From Apteryx mantelli (lineage: Eukaryota; Chordata; Aves; Apterygiformes; Apterygidae), in the NCBI RefSeq assembly GCF_036417845.1, contig NC_089980.1, positions 66,524,501 through 66,588,500 on the forward strand: DNA of 64,000 nt. Reading direction: 5' to 3'. Positions 12,101 to 24,267 of the stretch are shown piece after piece (the first letter of the stretch is position 1; each line of letters starts with the position of its first letter). Below the pieces are notes generated by a model, which ran no database searches, was not told the origin of the DNA, and saw only the letters and a program-made list of their open reading frames with translations. Position numbers and translations under genes: made by a program.

Positions 12101-12625
12101 ACGGGGACGAGGAGGAGGAGGAGAGGGTGTGCGAGGGCGGCGAGAGGCTGCAGCCGCCGCTGGTAAGCGCGGGGCTTTGTTCCGGGCGGGAGCGCGGCGC
12201 GGCGCGGGGGCGCCGGCGGGGCTCGGCGCGGGGCGCCTGGGGGCAGCCCGGCACCAGCCTTTGTGCCCCGGCCGCCGCGGCGGGGGCAGCCGGCCCCGCG
12301 CTCCCGCCGGCCCCGGCCCTGCCTGCGGCGCTGCTTTGTGCTGCGCCGCCCCGCCGGGGTGAGAGGGCGTCCGTGCCCGCTAATGCGGCGCTGTAGCGCG
12401 CCGGGCTCCGGGTTTCCTTGCGGTCTCCGGGCTTTATCGAGTCGTTTTGGGGAGGGAGCGCGTATTGCTGCTGACAAACGGCAGGATTGCACCGTGTTCC
12501 TCGTTTTGCACAGATGTTACAGCAAACGTGGTGCCTTTTGGGAAACTGTTCCAAATATCTCCATTGTTGGTGTTTTAAAACAGTGTTCATTGGATTGTGA
12601 TAACTGTGGCCCAAAGGGTTTTAAA

Positions 12626-12647
12626 ATATATATATATATATATATAT
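12626..12647. repeat. (AT)n microsatellite
   Basis: Eleven AT dinucleotides just outside the 3' edge of the CpG island. Confidence 0.92.
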
Positions 12648-14171
12648 GATCAATTAAGCAGCAAGAACGTATATTTTGGGAAGGGAAGAAGGGAGAGAGG
12701 CAACGGGAGCAGAGCAGTATCCTGTTGTCCTGTGGAAGCCTGAATATATTGCCCCATCTCCTGTCCGTGCCTCTTCCCTGCTTTTGCTGGTTGTGCTGCA
12801 CAATCCTTGTCCCTCTTGCTGAATGAGATGTCCTTCAGACCTCATCCTTCAGCTAGTCAAAGGGTTGGTGCTGACAAACCTGAAGCACTCATTTTCTTCT
12901 CTGCACAAGCCATGGTACTCCAAGTATGAGAAGAAAAGGACCTGAAATAAATTTAGCTGTACGTTGAGTTGGCTTCTACTATGGTCTGTCTTTGGTTGGC
13001 TTCCCCTATCCCCCTTAATTATTAATTGAGAGACTCAAAAGCAGCTGTGGCCTTGCTTATTTCTTTTGATGCAGTTTGTTGATACTTTAGTTATTTAATA
13101 ATGCTACCTAGAGGAACTGATGACTTATCGGTGGCTTAAAAGCTATGTAATAAAAGCCTACTAATAGTCTTCCTTTGTTAATGTTGTGTTTTTTGGAGGG
13201 AGCAATCTTTGCTGTCTGAAACTTGTGGTTCAAATTTCCACAAGTGTTTGTTACCCATGCCTCTGGCTAAATTTATAAAGGAATCCTGTTAGCTTGTACA
13301 AAGCTAAATCTGGCTGTAGCAACTCCTGGCTATATAATTCACTGTGGTTGACAAGGCACAGTATATAACTTCCTTGAGACTTATTTTTAAACTTTTTTTT
13401 TTTTGGTGTGGCACGTAGTTGTCTTAATTTTGAGAACTCTTTACCAGTCTGCACGTGGGTGCTTTGAAATGAAAACATAAGAGTTATGCGAAGGTTAGTA
13501 AATTTATTAATAGGGAGCTTGTCTTGAAAATGTGAGATGGCAGTTTGAGATCAGCCTCTTGATGAATATTGGTATTGTTCTCTCATCCGTCCAGATGCTT
13601 AGCTATTAAACTTTGACTCTCTGCTTCTTTTCTGTGCTCTAAAGTTCCCAAACTAGAATGATGCAAAATGCTCTGATAAACAGTTCAGTTTTAAATGGGT
13701 TCATTTACTGGAATGTTGGCTTCTTCTCGCAGACCTAGGGAGCCCTAGGTAAACAGCGTTGGTCTCTGGGTGTAGGATTGTGGGTGCATCTGTGTGAAGG
13801 CATGCTGTGATACTTACAGTAGGTGCTAATGTGCCACTCTTGTTCTTGTTTTACTTCACAGTTTTTCAAAAATTACTCTTAAAAAAAAGTGTATAGTCAG
13901 ATTGATTTGTAAGTTGTATTGTTACTTCATAACTTCTTGCAAAGACAGTATTGTCTTGATTTTTAAATGTAACTATTAAGAGAAAGATAGGTAGATGTTA
14001 GCAATGTACAGCTTCAGAAGTCTTCAGACAGTGAGCTTAGTTTCTTGGAAACTCACATGATTTCAGGGAGGCAACCCGATCCACTAATATTGTGATCTTG
14101 TCTTCCCTGGGCAGGATGTGAGAATGCAAGTTAATTGTCCAAAGACATACTTTGAGGCTAAAGCAGTTGAT

Positions 14172-14211
14172 TGTGAAGCCTTGATATAAACTGTGAAGGC
14201 TTGATATAAAC
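14172..14211. repeat. 20-bp tandem duplication
   Basis: The unit tgtgaagccttgatataaac is followed immediately by tgtgaaggcttgatataaac, differing at a single position. The near-identity suggests a recent local duplication. Confidence 0.93.
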
Positions 14212-17090
14212 TAGTAGAAAAGGTATGGGGCTAACAGACTGGGTTCTTGGTATCTTTCTCATGTGGGTGCAGGGTTGTTGTTGTTTTTGTTCTTTTTAAT
14301 AACCTTTATTGTGACCTGAAAGGTTAAAGCTAGAAGGGAGTTGAAAATGCCTGCTTACTTGTTTAACAAGTAATTTAAGCTAGTCATGAGTTCGTGGTAC
14401 TTTCTGCTGCTCTTACTTGCGTGGGTGGATATGACTGAACCCTCCACTGATGTAATTTTACAATCGGCACTAGTATTAGTATTTTTGCTGTGCTGTTTGG
14501 AGCAGTGTACATGTTTGAAAGCTTCCTCATACACATTTGCTTGGATCACCATATACCTCTCCTCTGCCTTTCATGTGCTTGTGACTTCTTGTCTCCAGTT
14601 CAAGAAAGGCTTTTTGAGACCCACCAAGCAGATAGAGTTACGATAACTGATAAAGGTAAATGCTTGAAATGGTGCTTTTGAATCTGTTGGATGCAAATTC
14701 TGCAGTGCAAAGTTGATCTGTTTTCTATAACCATATAATGCTCTAACAGAACCCTAATTGTGATAGCAGCTTTTCTCATTTTACCTTACTCGAAAGATTA
14801 TTATTAATGGTATTAGCCAAAATCAGTGATGTTATCACAGAATACAAGTTGTAGGCCCTGATGAATACTTTTAAGATCAACATAAAGACATAAGACAACA
14901 AGAATACAATTACAAAAATCTGTTGGCAGCAATTTTAAAGAATACTTCTACAAATTAACCTGAGATACTCCTCTAAAAGCTTGTTTTAATCTTAATTTCT
15001 ACAAAAAAATCCAATTTTACCTGTGGACAGAGATGTAAGTAAGCCTTGTTCAACTTTGTGTGTTAAGATCAACCCAAAACAATTCCTAAGGGAGGATGCT
15101 ATAAAATGTGTGAAGTGACAATGGACAGTTTTTTGGTGTGTGTGGTTTTTTTTTTTTAAGAGTCCCAAAAAAATATATTTTAACAGCTATTTCATGCACA
15201 TATCAAACCATGCCAAAGACTCATTTAACTGTTTGGTGGGTTTTTTTTTGGTTTGGTTGGTTTTTTTTTCTTGTGCTCTGTTGCCACAGCAGCTGTGATT
15301 ATATATGGCAGTCTACTCAGAATGATCCTTTGCTAATGGGGACGATGAAGATGACTTACTGCTGCTTATTTTAAGCAGCACTTTCATTTTGTAACATTAA
15401 AAAGTGCAGGGGGGGTAGACCAGCCCTCAACAAAATTTGGAGTGGGAGAAAGAACTGCAGGAGTCTTGCTGATAGCTTAGTCTGAGAATCTGCATTACTA
15501 TGGTTACACAGAAAAAGAGTTTAGTTTTTAGGACTGGCAATTCGGGAAGAAAAGTGTGTGTGGGGAAAGCATTGTTTATTTAAACTGAGAATGCAGAGGC
15601 TGATACGGAATCTATACTTTTTCCACCCCTTTTATAAAAGGTGCTTTTCAGAGCACTTCTCGTAGATGCTCATTTAACTGTTGATGAAGTCTCTTATCTG
15701 GGAAGCTAACCAAAACTTTTTAGAGAGTTGTGCAGCATCACAATCAGTCCAAAAAAAAAGAAAAAAAAGCTCATACTTCCCAAACTTATGTGTTTGATTT
15801 ATTAACCATTAATCTTACAACATTTTTCAGTTCCTTTTGGTTTTAAGCCCACTGAAGTCATATTTTCATGTTCTTTTCTTGTAACTGCAATGCACAGAAA
15901 CTTTTTTGAAAGAAGAGTTGAAATTTCCATGACAGGTCTTGATTCCAAAATGTAGGTCTTTAAGAAAAGGATCACATGTCAGAGTGAGTTGGTGGAACTG
16001 CAAAACTGAAGGGGAGAATAGGAGCAGAGCTAGTAAAGAAGTAAAGTTAGCCTTAGTGGTATCAACAGTACTGTAGCAATGCTTAAGATTGGAAGTACTG
16101 GTGCCTCTTACACATGTGGTTAAAAATGCAAGAGGTGAACCTTGACACGATTAATGACCTAAAGTTTCAGCAAAGGCTGTTCATGTTAATTCCATTTCCA
16201 AAAGAGTGTGTAGGAAACTGTTGTTGTTCTTTGTTTTTCAGTGTTAAAAGTTTCTCTAGTCGTCTTAAGGATATAAAACCTTTTTACAGCTATGGTTGTA
16301 GTATCAAGTAAGTCTGTCTGGTCTGGCTCACTAAGTCAAGTTTAAATGAAGTTAGCCTAACATAGGTTTAACTGCAAATTTGATTACCAATGCAGGAGAA
16401 GAAAGGAGTCTAGTCAGGATGCACTGGGGAAGGAAATTGAGGGAAAAGCCACAGATACTAATTGAGGAGGCCCAAAAAAAGCAGCTGTCCAAGCAAAGAT
16501 ACTGGCCTCTTAAAACCATTGTCAGCAGCTGCCTGGGCCTTCTGAAGGACCTGAATATAACAGTGGACACTGTCCTTGTTCTCACCGGTCATGATGCATA
16601 GCATTGCCATGAAACTACTGAACAAGATGTCAGTTTAAACAATTTATGTGGAACAGAGACTTGATGCATATGACCTGGTTTCTTTGCCTTGCTTCCGCAG
16701 CAGGAACTCCACTAGTCCTTCTTCCTAGACCTTTTACAAGACCATGGGTGGTTACACTGGTGGAAATTGCATGTATGTTTTATAAGTGTAATGAATGGAT
16801 ATATTCAGATTGGCAGCTGTTTCCCATGCAAACCTGTGACTCAGAAATAGTACTAATTATCTTTGAATCCTGTAAATCTTGCTTGCCTGCTCTGCCACTG
16901 AATTTCAGACGGCAAGTGGTGCCAAGCCTCTTCTGATAAGCATGTGTTCTGTAGAAACTTGCATGTGAGCCCTGCCCAGATGCTTTAAAATCGATCTTAA
17001 TTAATGTTAACGTTGAAGTATTTGAACTTGTGTCCATCCAGGCATTTTAGGATCATGCCCCAGGCATTAGTATCATGCAGCTAATGTTTC

Positions 17091-17122
17091 CTGCTGATAG
17101 GATGCATACATCCTATCAGCAG
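17091..17122. repeat. Perfect 14-bp inverted repeat, 4-nt loop
   Basis: The left arm ctgctgataggatg and right arm catcctatcagcag are exact reverse complements separated by cata. Pairing does not extend beyond the arms (C opposite A at the next position). The stem is too short for a typical pre-miRNA hairpin of about 22 or more paired bases. It could form a cruciform in DNA or a stable stem in RNA from either strand. No terminal repeats of a known element are visible around it. Confidence 0.93.
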
Positions 17123-20026
17123 AGGTACTGAGTAGAAGTAAGAAGGGTGTCACAGCAACAGTTGTTGAATCACCTGCTCAGTTGCTTACTCATAGCTGTT
17201 GTAGCCTTGATCCATAGAGCAGGGAAGAGAAGGTTGTTTATATTGCCCTAAGGAACACTGTCAGGGACAGTGTGACAGCCAGCTTCCTTCCGTAGTCATG
17301 GTTGACATCTTTCAGCCTGTCATCTGGGTGTGGGCTTCAAGGTCAACTTCTGCCTCTGATCAGCCCGCATATCTCCCAGGTTTAGTACATAGCCTACATT
17401 GCTTTGCTTTCTCCCTTGTTTCCACTTTTGTTAGGTGGGTTTATCTGTAAATGCAGGCAAGTTGTCATCATTAACCTCCTATAAACTCTTTGTTAAAATA
17501 TTTACCAGCCCCCCACTTTCCCAAGATTAACAACTGTCTGCTGCACCTTTGCTGTGATTTCTACTCTACCTACCTGGTTTTGTTTTGTCTTGTCTTGTCT
17601 TTGCAAGTTGCCTACCACAGTGAGTCCAGGTTTATAGCTGGGGTTCTAAGGCACTGCAGAAATACAAATAAACAGTGGCAGGACTACTTGCTTTCTGCTG
17701 CTGCCACCACTGATCTATGGTACTTCGATCTAAAGTCACGCTGTGCTTTGGTTCCCTAGTACCTGATATGAAGGAAAAACTGTAGTTCCTTCTTTAAGGG
17801 ATGTTGAAAAAGAGATGGGTGAGATGACATACTCCTTATTGTGCAGGTCTGTCATCTTCTCCATCACTTTGGCATGCACAAAGCTTTTTACCTGCTGTTT
17901 AAACTGCAGCAGGTTAATATCAGCAGAAAAAAATATTTTAGCTTGCAAGCAAGTGGAAATGCTCCAATTTGGTGTTGCTGAGATTAGTAGTATGCTGCAA
18001 CTCAAGTGTTTGTGAAACTGCGTCACTGTTTATTTCCCAGGTACTTTTCATTATCCTGATAACATAACTTGTGGTGTTGCTCAGGGAGCTGCCATATCTT
18101 AGTGTCTGAATGACATCATAGACTTCAGTCTGTTGCAAAAACATTAATTCCTCTGAAGAATCAGCAGTCTTAGTCTATTTGAACAATAAACAAAGATGTA
18201 TTTAAGAGTGAGTCATGGTTGCATTTAGAAAGATAGCTCGCCCCCTCCCTCATTCACTAGCAGCATAGGGTGTTTGTAATCTCCTCTCCTTTCAGTCAGT
18301 CTTCTCTGAAAATTGTCAGTCTCAAGTTGTAGATATCTCAAGTCTTAAACCTCTGGTTTGGTCCCCTTAGACAGGAGTCTGTCTTGGTCATTCTGTGCTC
18401 CTGCTGCCTGAGAGAGTCAGTGTCTCCGTCCTGCAGGCAGCCAGGCCACACTCCTCGCTGGGTGTAGCCTTTTACAGTCCTCGCCTGGGCTGTATTGTGA
18501 AGCCTCTTCTGTTTTGTGGTAGGAGGGTATCTTCTCCCCTATCTCCTCCCCCCCCCAAGCTTGAACCATTTTAATCTTGTGAGCCTTTCCCAGATTTCCA
18601 GAGGAAAACCATTAGTGTCTCTTTCTCTGCCTACCTGAAGCATCAAGGGTCAGTCATAATGTGGGCTTTTCAGTAAACCCACAGTAAGCCACCGCTGAAG
18701 CATGTGATCTGTTACTAAGTGAAAGATGTTAAGTAATCCATGAGGGTATGAATAGTCATTTAATCACTAAGGTTTCCTTTTGATTTATAGGACAATATCT
18801 TGGCGTGTTCTTCCTCTATTGCTTCAGATAACATTGTTCCTAAACTGGTATCAAAAATGTCTGCATGTAGGAGAATCTGTGATAGGCAAACTTTTCAGAT
18901 AGAAGGACCAGATTCTTTTGCAGACCTTCCCACCAAGAATCACTTTCCTCCTTCATAAAGTCTGCCAGCAGGGAAATGTGGAATAAAAGATCAAAAAGCC
19001 TTTCTCCTTTCCTTCTTTTTGTGTGAAAGTAGTTTGCTAAAGCATGAACTGTGCTGAACAGAGTTCTGAAAAACTGATCTCCTGCATGGTGAGGCTGCCT
19101 GGTGATCTCCATTACTTCAGCGTGCGCTTTGCCACGTTATCTGCAATGTCATCCTTTTCTAGCAGTACAGCCTATTACCAACACAGGCGCACCTCTGTGG
19201 TCATTGCTGTACATGACGACAATGTCCCTGTTGTCCTTAAGTCTCACAGCTCATCTGTGAAGTGTTCTTCCTGCTACTCCACGCACAGTGCAGATCTGAA
19301 AAAAAAAAAAGGCCAAATTGAAGAGTTTCTTCCTGCAATTCTGCAGCAGAGTGGCCTGCCAATAAAACCACCCGTTCCTGATCTGTTTGGCTTTTGCAGC
19401 CCTCAGGTCCCTTTCAAGGAACTTGTTCACCCAGAGCACAGCATAGACACTGACTTTGATTCCCACGAGGCCAAAGCAATGCAGAATAGGCATTTTCTTC
19501 TGCGCTGTGCTGGTGGAAACTTTGACCTGATGGGACACATGATGCACACATCTGGGCATGGAGGAGAAGGGGGTTCTTCCACACACCACTATGTGCTGTT
19601 GAGGTAGGATAGGAGCTGTGGCTGCTTTTCAAGGAAGAATTCTGGAAAACAAACCCACGGATATCTGGTTTGCTGTCTTCACAAGAAAAGCTGGTGTTCA
19701 GCCTCTGGCACTGGGGACCTGTTGCTTTCTAGTCTTTTTTATCTCTAGGGGGCAGTGCTTCCATACACACTGGACAGACTCACCTGGCTGCCCTGCCACC
19801 TAGTCGGGCTCCCAGAGGGGATGGCTGCCAGGGCCAGCTGCCTGCCTCTTAACTATTTCTGCCCTATGGTGATGGGTATTCTGTTTGCTATATACCTCTT
19901 TCTTTTCCCCTCCCTTTTCCTTTTCTTTAAATCCATGCCTCTGCTGCATGAAGAGTCCTTTCTGTTTTTCACTGGGGATCGGCAGTGCCTGTTTTCACAC
20001 AACTTCAGAAAAATGCACTGGAGCGC

Positions 20027-20049
20027 TTTTTTTTTTTTGGGGGGGGGGG
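20027..20049. repeat. Homopolymer junction T12-G11
   Basis: Twelve T residues followed directly by eleven G residues. The lengths may be unreliable in an assembly. Confidence 0.9.
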
Positions 20050-23000
20050 AGGAGGAGCAGGGGGTTATAAACTTTAAGTCATATCAACAGGTGGTTAATT
20101 TTGTACTTGGGTCAGAGTTACCTGTCTGTGCCAATACCTGCTGATACCTCAAGCTGTCCCCAGGAAAAATCAGTGTAATACCAGGGATGGTTAGAAGGAA
20201 TTCTTCTGGCAATGGCTCACTCTTAGCTGTTGGCTTTCTCATGTAACTCTGCCTTTGTGTTGTTCACTGTTGTGACTGAGTCGAGTAAAGGAAACCCTAG
20301 GAGCACTGCATATGTTTGGCCCATGCAACTAACTTAATCTGGGAAAGCACTCGGGTGATTGCATGTGGAATAAATCCAATTTCTTGGGAAGCGACAGGCT
20401 TTCTGTCCATTCACCACAGTTATGTCATGCGATGAGGAGGGGCTACAGCATGTGGCCTTCCCTTGATGCTGGAATAGGCAAATTGCTTTCCTTGGCCAGA
20501 AAGGCTGGACTCTAAGTACTGGTTACATTACCTGGTAATAATCACACCCAATAATTTCTTACTTTAGTCCTCATTGCTGGTGATTAAACACAAAGTGTGG
20601 TTTGCTGCCTGACAAATGTGAACTTTTACTAAGATTTTTATTGTCAAGTTTTTGTAATGTATCAATATATGGAATTGTTTGAGAAGAGTATTTGTTTTAA
20701 AATATTATAGTAAATGTTGACACCATTTTATTATGTGGAAAATGCAATATGATCCAAATGATAAAGGTGGAGTTGTCTGGATGTGAGGTATGATTTAGGG
20801 TGGTTGGGGACCAGGTAAAAGTAGGGATAACTTTAATAAATTGATCAAATATTTTGATATGCTGCTTGTAGGAGTGACTGGAATCTGATTAATTGCATTC
20901 CACAATCTTACAATTAATTTATATGTAGTTGTGTGGCCTTGGCTTATTTTGGTCTTTTCCATTAACAGAAGTAGGGCAGGGAAGTTTAAGAGCAGAGATT
21001 TCAAAAGTCAAAAATGTATTTGTTTGAGGGAACCAGTTTGCTGGAAGAAAGCAAAAATGTTAGCCTTTCACTCAGCACCTTGGTTTTGGACCATTAGTGT
21101 ATAGCGCGAAACGGTTAAGTGTCACTTATGCTTCTTAGGAAAACTGAGATGAGGATGGTTTCAAAGACTCCTATGAGAATAACATAAACCACCTATACTT
21201 TTGCTGTAAATTATTTTGGCTGCCTCCCATACAGAGTGTATCCAGAAAATGAAACTTGATTTAGCAGAGTTTTGAAAGAAAGATAGTTTTCAAGTTTCTG
21301 GGCTTTTCATTTTATGTTACAGTGAAATCTCTCCAGATGCCAGAATGTTTTATATAGAACAGCCAGTCATTATGGTCCAAGTGAACTTAAGTATACCTCT
21401 GTATCTGAATGTGGGTTTCTTTGGGGGTTATGTTTAACTTGGTCCTGTAGAATGCTTTTACTTCCCCCCCGCCCCTTACTCTAGCATTAAACTGAGGCTT
21501 GCTAGATATATCTATCACTAAGATCTCAAATCCTGTATATTTTCTAAGAGAGTGATTAAGCATGTAAAGCTTTTTGATTAATAGTTGTGGTATATTTCCA
21601 GAATAACTAAAGCTATTTTAAAACATGCAAACTTTTTCTTTCAGGTGAAATAGAAGTTGCAGTACAATTCACAATATATTGGATAATCAATTTATTTAAG
21701 TGGACATACACATGTTTTCTTTACAGTACTGTGGAATGGTTTTTATGGTGATGTTTGAGAAATAAATTTTATATTTGGCCTGATTGGTCAAAAATGTCAC
21801 AGGATGAAAAAAACATTTTCCGTTCAGATTTTCCTCCTATATATCATGATAAAACCAAATCTGTAGAAAGCTTTCTTGGAAAAGCTAATGAGCTAAAGCA
21901 TATTGATAGAAGCTCGCTCTACAGCATCCATTAGATGGTGTTTTAGTTTGTTCTAATGTGATTATAGGACCCTGGCTGAAGTTGCTGATCCAAAGGCTTT
22001 GAAAGACCACTGGGTGCTCTAGAGTTTAGCAAACGTCTCTCTGCTTTATGCCAGTATTTTTACTCAGGAGCTAAGAAGCCGTTATCGATGGAAGTTTTAT
22101 CAAACCAGGGTACCCCTGTAAAAAGTTCATGTTTCTTCAGATTTGCCTGGCTCTTGATTTTTTTTTTTCTTTTTTCTTTTTAATACATTTATTTATATTT
22201 AAGTGGTCACGATTACCCCTACTTCACATGTGTTGACAATCTGGCTTTTTTTGGGTTCTTAAAGAAACTGCTTTCTGTAGCAATTGAAATGGAGACCTTT
22301 GCCTCTGGAGGGTTTCAGAATAAAGAAACTCACATGGACTAAATGGAAAGTAGGATGGTAATTACAGCTCATCTTGTATTTTGGCTTTATTTTAATTTGC
22401 AGTCTGAGGTACAGTTAGGTAGGTGGGCATTTGAATGTTATGACTGTTACAGCCTAATCGCAGGAACCGAGTAAAACTACTCATGTATTTCCCTCTTCAG
22501 ATTCACAGAAACGTTAGTGGAGGCTATTCCATGTTTTCTGCTACACGTGGAAAAAACTAAATGCTGTAGTTAAAAATTAATAATGTTAATGTCACTCAAT
22601 GATACTAAAAGAGGAAAAAATAGATAGTCCTTTAATCTGTGAAGCTGCCTTGTAGTGTTCAGTGTTGATTTATTGTTGTAAATCTAGCAACTGGATGGGG
22701 GGGAAATGTATTGATATTTCATTAAAAAGCATCTCTTCATTGATGGAAGAGCTTTTTTGTACTTAAATCTGTAGATGAACATCATGCTGCATCAGTGAGA
22801 TTGAATCGATTGTATTACTGTTTAAGTTGAAAGTAGATGAATATTTTTAAGCTTTTTTTTTTTTTTAAATATAAAATCCTGCCTGTTTATGGTTTGGTTT
22901 TCCTAGACCAAATTATCTTGGAGGCCCAGCAAGGATTCTGTTTATTCTGGCGTAGGAACAAGCATTGGGCAGAGCTTCCTGGTCTCAAACTGGTAATGGT

Positions 23001-24198
23001 AAGAGGCCTCTGTAATGTCCCCAGCCAGCTGAATGCCTGAGGTATTTTGCCATACAGGAAATCAATTGCAGCTGAATGTGCGCAGTTCCCACTCCAAGTA
23101 TATAAACATACCTTCTGGTGATATAAAAAAGAAAAAAAAACACCCTGCTTTTTGTCCAGTCTTACATTCAATAACTCCTAAAAAGTTCAGAGCAAGAACA
23201 TCTGATGTTCTGTTTCTGTGGAGTCTTCCCTGTTGCCTTTGGCTGAGTCGTAAGCACAAAAAGTTATGACGGAGAAGTAAGATAAATTTATCCTGAAGTG
23301 CTCTAGAATAGATAAACCTAAACTGATGGTTTATAGAAATGAAAATAATAACAATGGTGTGTTTTGATACCTTGTTCGGTTCGTAACTGATATTCTGAAT
23401 GATATTCCGAAGCTGGGGACGGTTGGGTAATTAGCAAAGGAAATCAGTCCTTTCCCTTGTTAAATCAAGAAACGCATATTTTCAAAGGCTTCAAAACAGG
23501 CTAATGAACGGTGCTATAGAGAGCCTGCATCACAACTGTATTAAAAGCATTGCCTTTTGTTAAGTGCTAGAGGAAACAGTGTTTTGATTTGGATATATAT
23601 CATGTTTTGCTGGCTTCTTGAGAACATCTAGATCAGATGCAGGTACCAGACGAATCTTGGAAGATGACTCATGGCTCTGATTTTGCTTGAACAGCTAGTG
23701 ATATGTTCTTAATACTCATCAGGAAAGGGAGGATCCGTTTTGGGTAGGGGTTTCCAGACATTAATTTAAAGATGCTTAGGTTTAACATCAATGTTAGCAA
23801 TTTTTAGAAGGAGCATGACTTGAAGCTCTCAGAGTTTAGAGCTTGGGAATCCAAGTGCTCTGCCACAGACTTAAAATGTAACCTTAAATAAACTGTTTCA
23901 CTGAGATTTTAAAGGTATGTAGGTGCTCACAGAGATAGTAAGACTTGTAATGAGATTTTCAGAATCACATTAGTGTCTAAACCCTGTTGAAAAATCTGAC
24001 TCTTTAGTCTGTCTGAACCAGTGTCAGCCCATACCGCGTTTCATCCAGTTACTTCGTAAGGCAATATGCAAAGGCAGTACTGTGAGTGTGGCTTGGATTT
24101 CATAAATCTGGATGAGCATGTCCCCCTCCATGGATTATGGAGTTGTGCTCCCTTTTACCTTTTTTCTAATTCCATAAATTTCACATTCCTTTCTGCAG

Positions 24199-24267
24199 AA
24201 TGCAATAGATTCAACAGAAGAGAAGAAAAGTGACTCCACTTTGCCTAACCTAAAGGCGACTTCTTTG
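24199..24267 (+). other. Candidate exon 2 (69 nt), probably 5' UTR
   Basis: The acceptor is strong: a pyrimidine-rich run ending ctttctgcag at 24198, with ttctaat upstream as a possible branch point. The donor TTTG|gtgagtg at 24267/24268 is also strong. One frame is fully open (NAIDSTEEKKSDSTLPNLKA, then TSL; phase 0 in and out) but has no ATG. The only ATG (24200) stops after two codons (ATG CAA TAG). In the frame that would join to the start codon at 53428 there are stops at 24231 (TGA) and 24246 (TAA). As part of one transcript with exons at 12,162 and 53,402 it would therefore be 5' UTR. If an undetected exon supplies a start, it could be a phase-0 coding exon instead. I do not recognise the peptide. 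Confidence 0.5.

Larger units (their letters stand above)
11895..12162 (+). other. Candidate first exon (5' UTR), 3' boundary supported
   Basis: The 3' boundary is the donor CTG|gtaagc at 12162/12163, a near-consensus U1 site inside the CpG island. The left coordinate is only the first ATG considered; the true transcription start is unknown and may lie further upstream. The only two ATGs in this segment (11895 and 12038) both reach a stop before the donor, and no ATG here stays open across it. The exon therefore looks non-coding. The first intron would run from 12163 to 24198 if the next candidate exon is the partner. Confidence 0.6.
11400..12440 (+). promoter_or_regulatory. CpG island promoter
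   Basis: Base composition changes abruptly from AT-rich to very GC-rich with dense CpG, then returns to AT-rich after about 12,440. It is the only such block in the window. In vertebrates, isolated islands like this nearly always mark a promoter and first exon, usually without a TATA box, and I see no clear TATA element. It contains G-rich tracts at 11466-11506, a (GGGCC)n run at 11827-11850, a C13 run at 11676-11688 and GGA repeats near 12106-12124. A strong plus-strand splice donor at 12163 indicates rightward transcription. The exact start site cannot be placed from sequence. Long open frames through the island on both strands are by-products of its low stop-codon content. Confidence 0.88.
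12163..24198 (+). other. Inferred intron 1
   Basis: It runs from the donor gtaagc at 12163 to the acceptor ctttctgcag ending at 24198. It contains AT-rich sequence, the (TA)n at 12626-12647, the 20-bp tandem duplication at 14172-14211, the perfect hairpin at 17091-17122, the T12-G11 junction at 20027-20049, and a somewhat more GC-rich patch near 18,350-19,850 with open frames on both strands. I see no exon I can support inside it. Its status as an intron depends on the proposed gene model. Confidence 0.45.

Noticed and set aside
11408..12396. Several plus-strand open frames of 68-116 codons in the island
   Set aside because: They have the same compositional cause, and none with an ATG in the supported exon segment stays open to the splice donor at 12163.
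11376..12614. 412-codon minus-strand open frame through the CpG island
   Set aside because: The translation is low-complexity Ala/Pro/Gly/Arg/Ser with no domain. GC-rich DNA has few stop codons, and overlapping frames on the same and opposite strand are equally open.
17041..17160. Pre-miRNA at the 17,091 hairpin
   Set aside because: The paired stem is only 14 bp and the flanks do not extend it, which is below the length expected of a Drosha/Dicer substrate.
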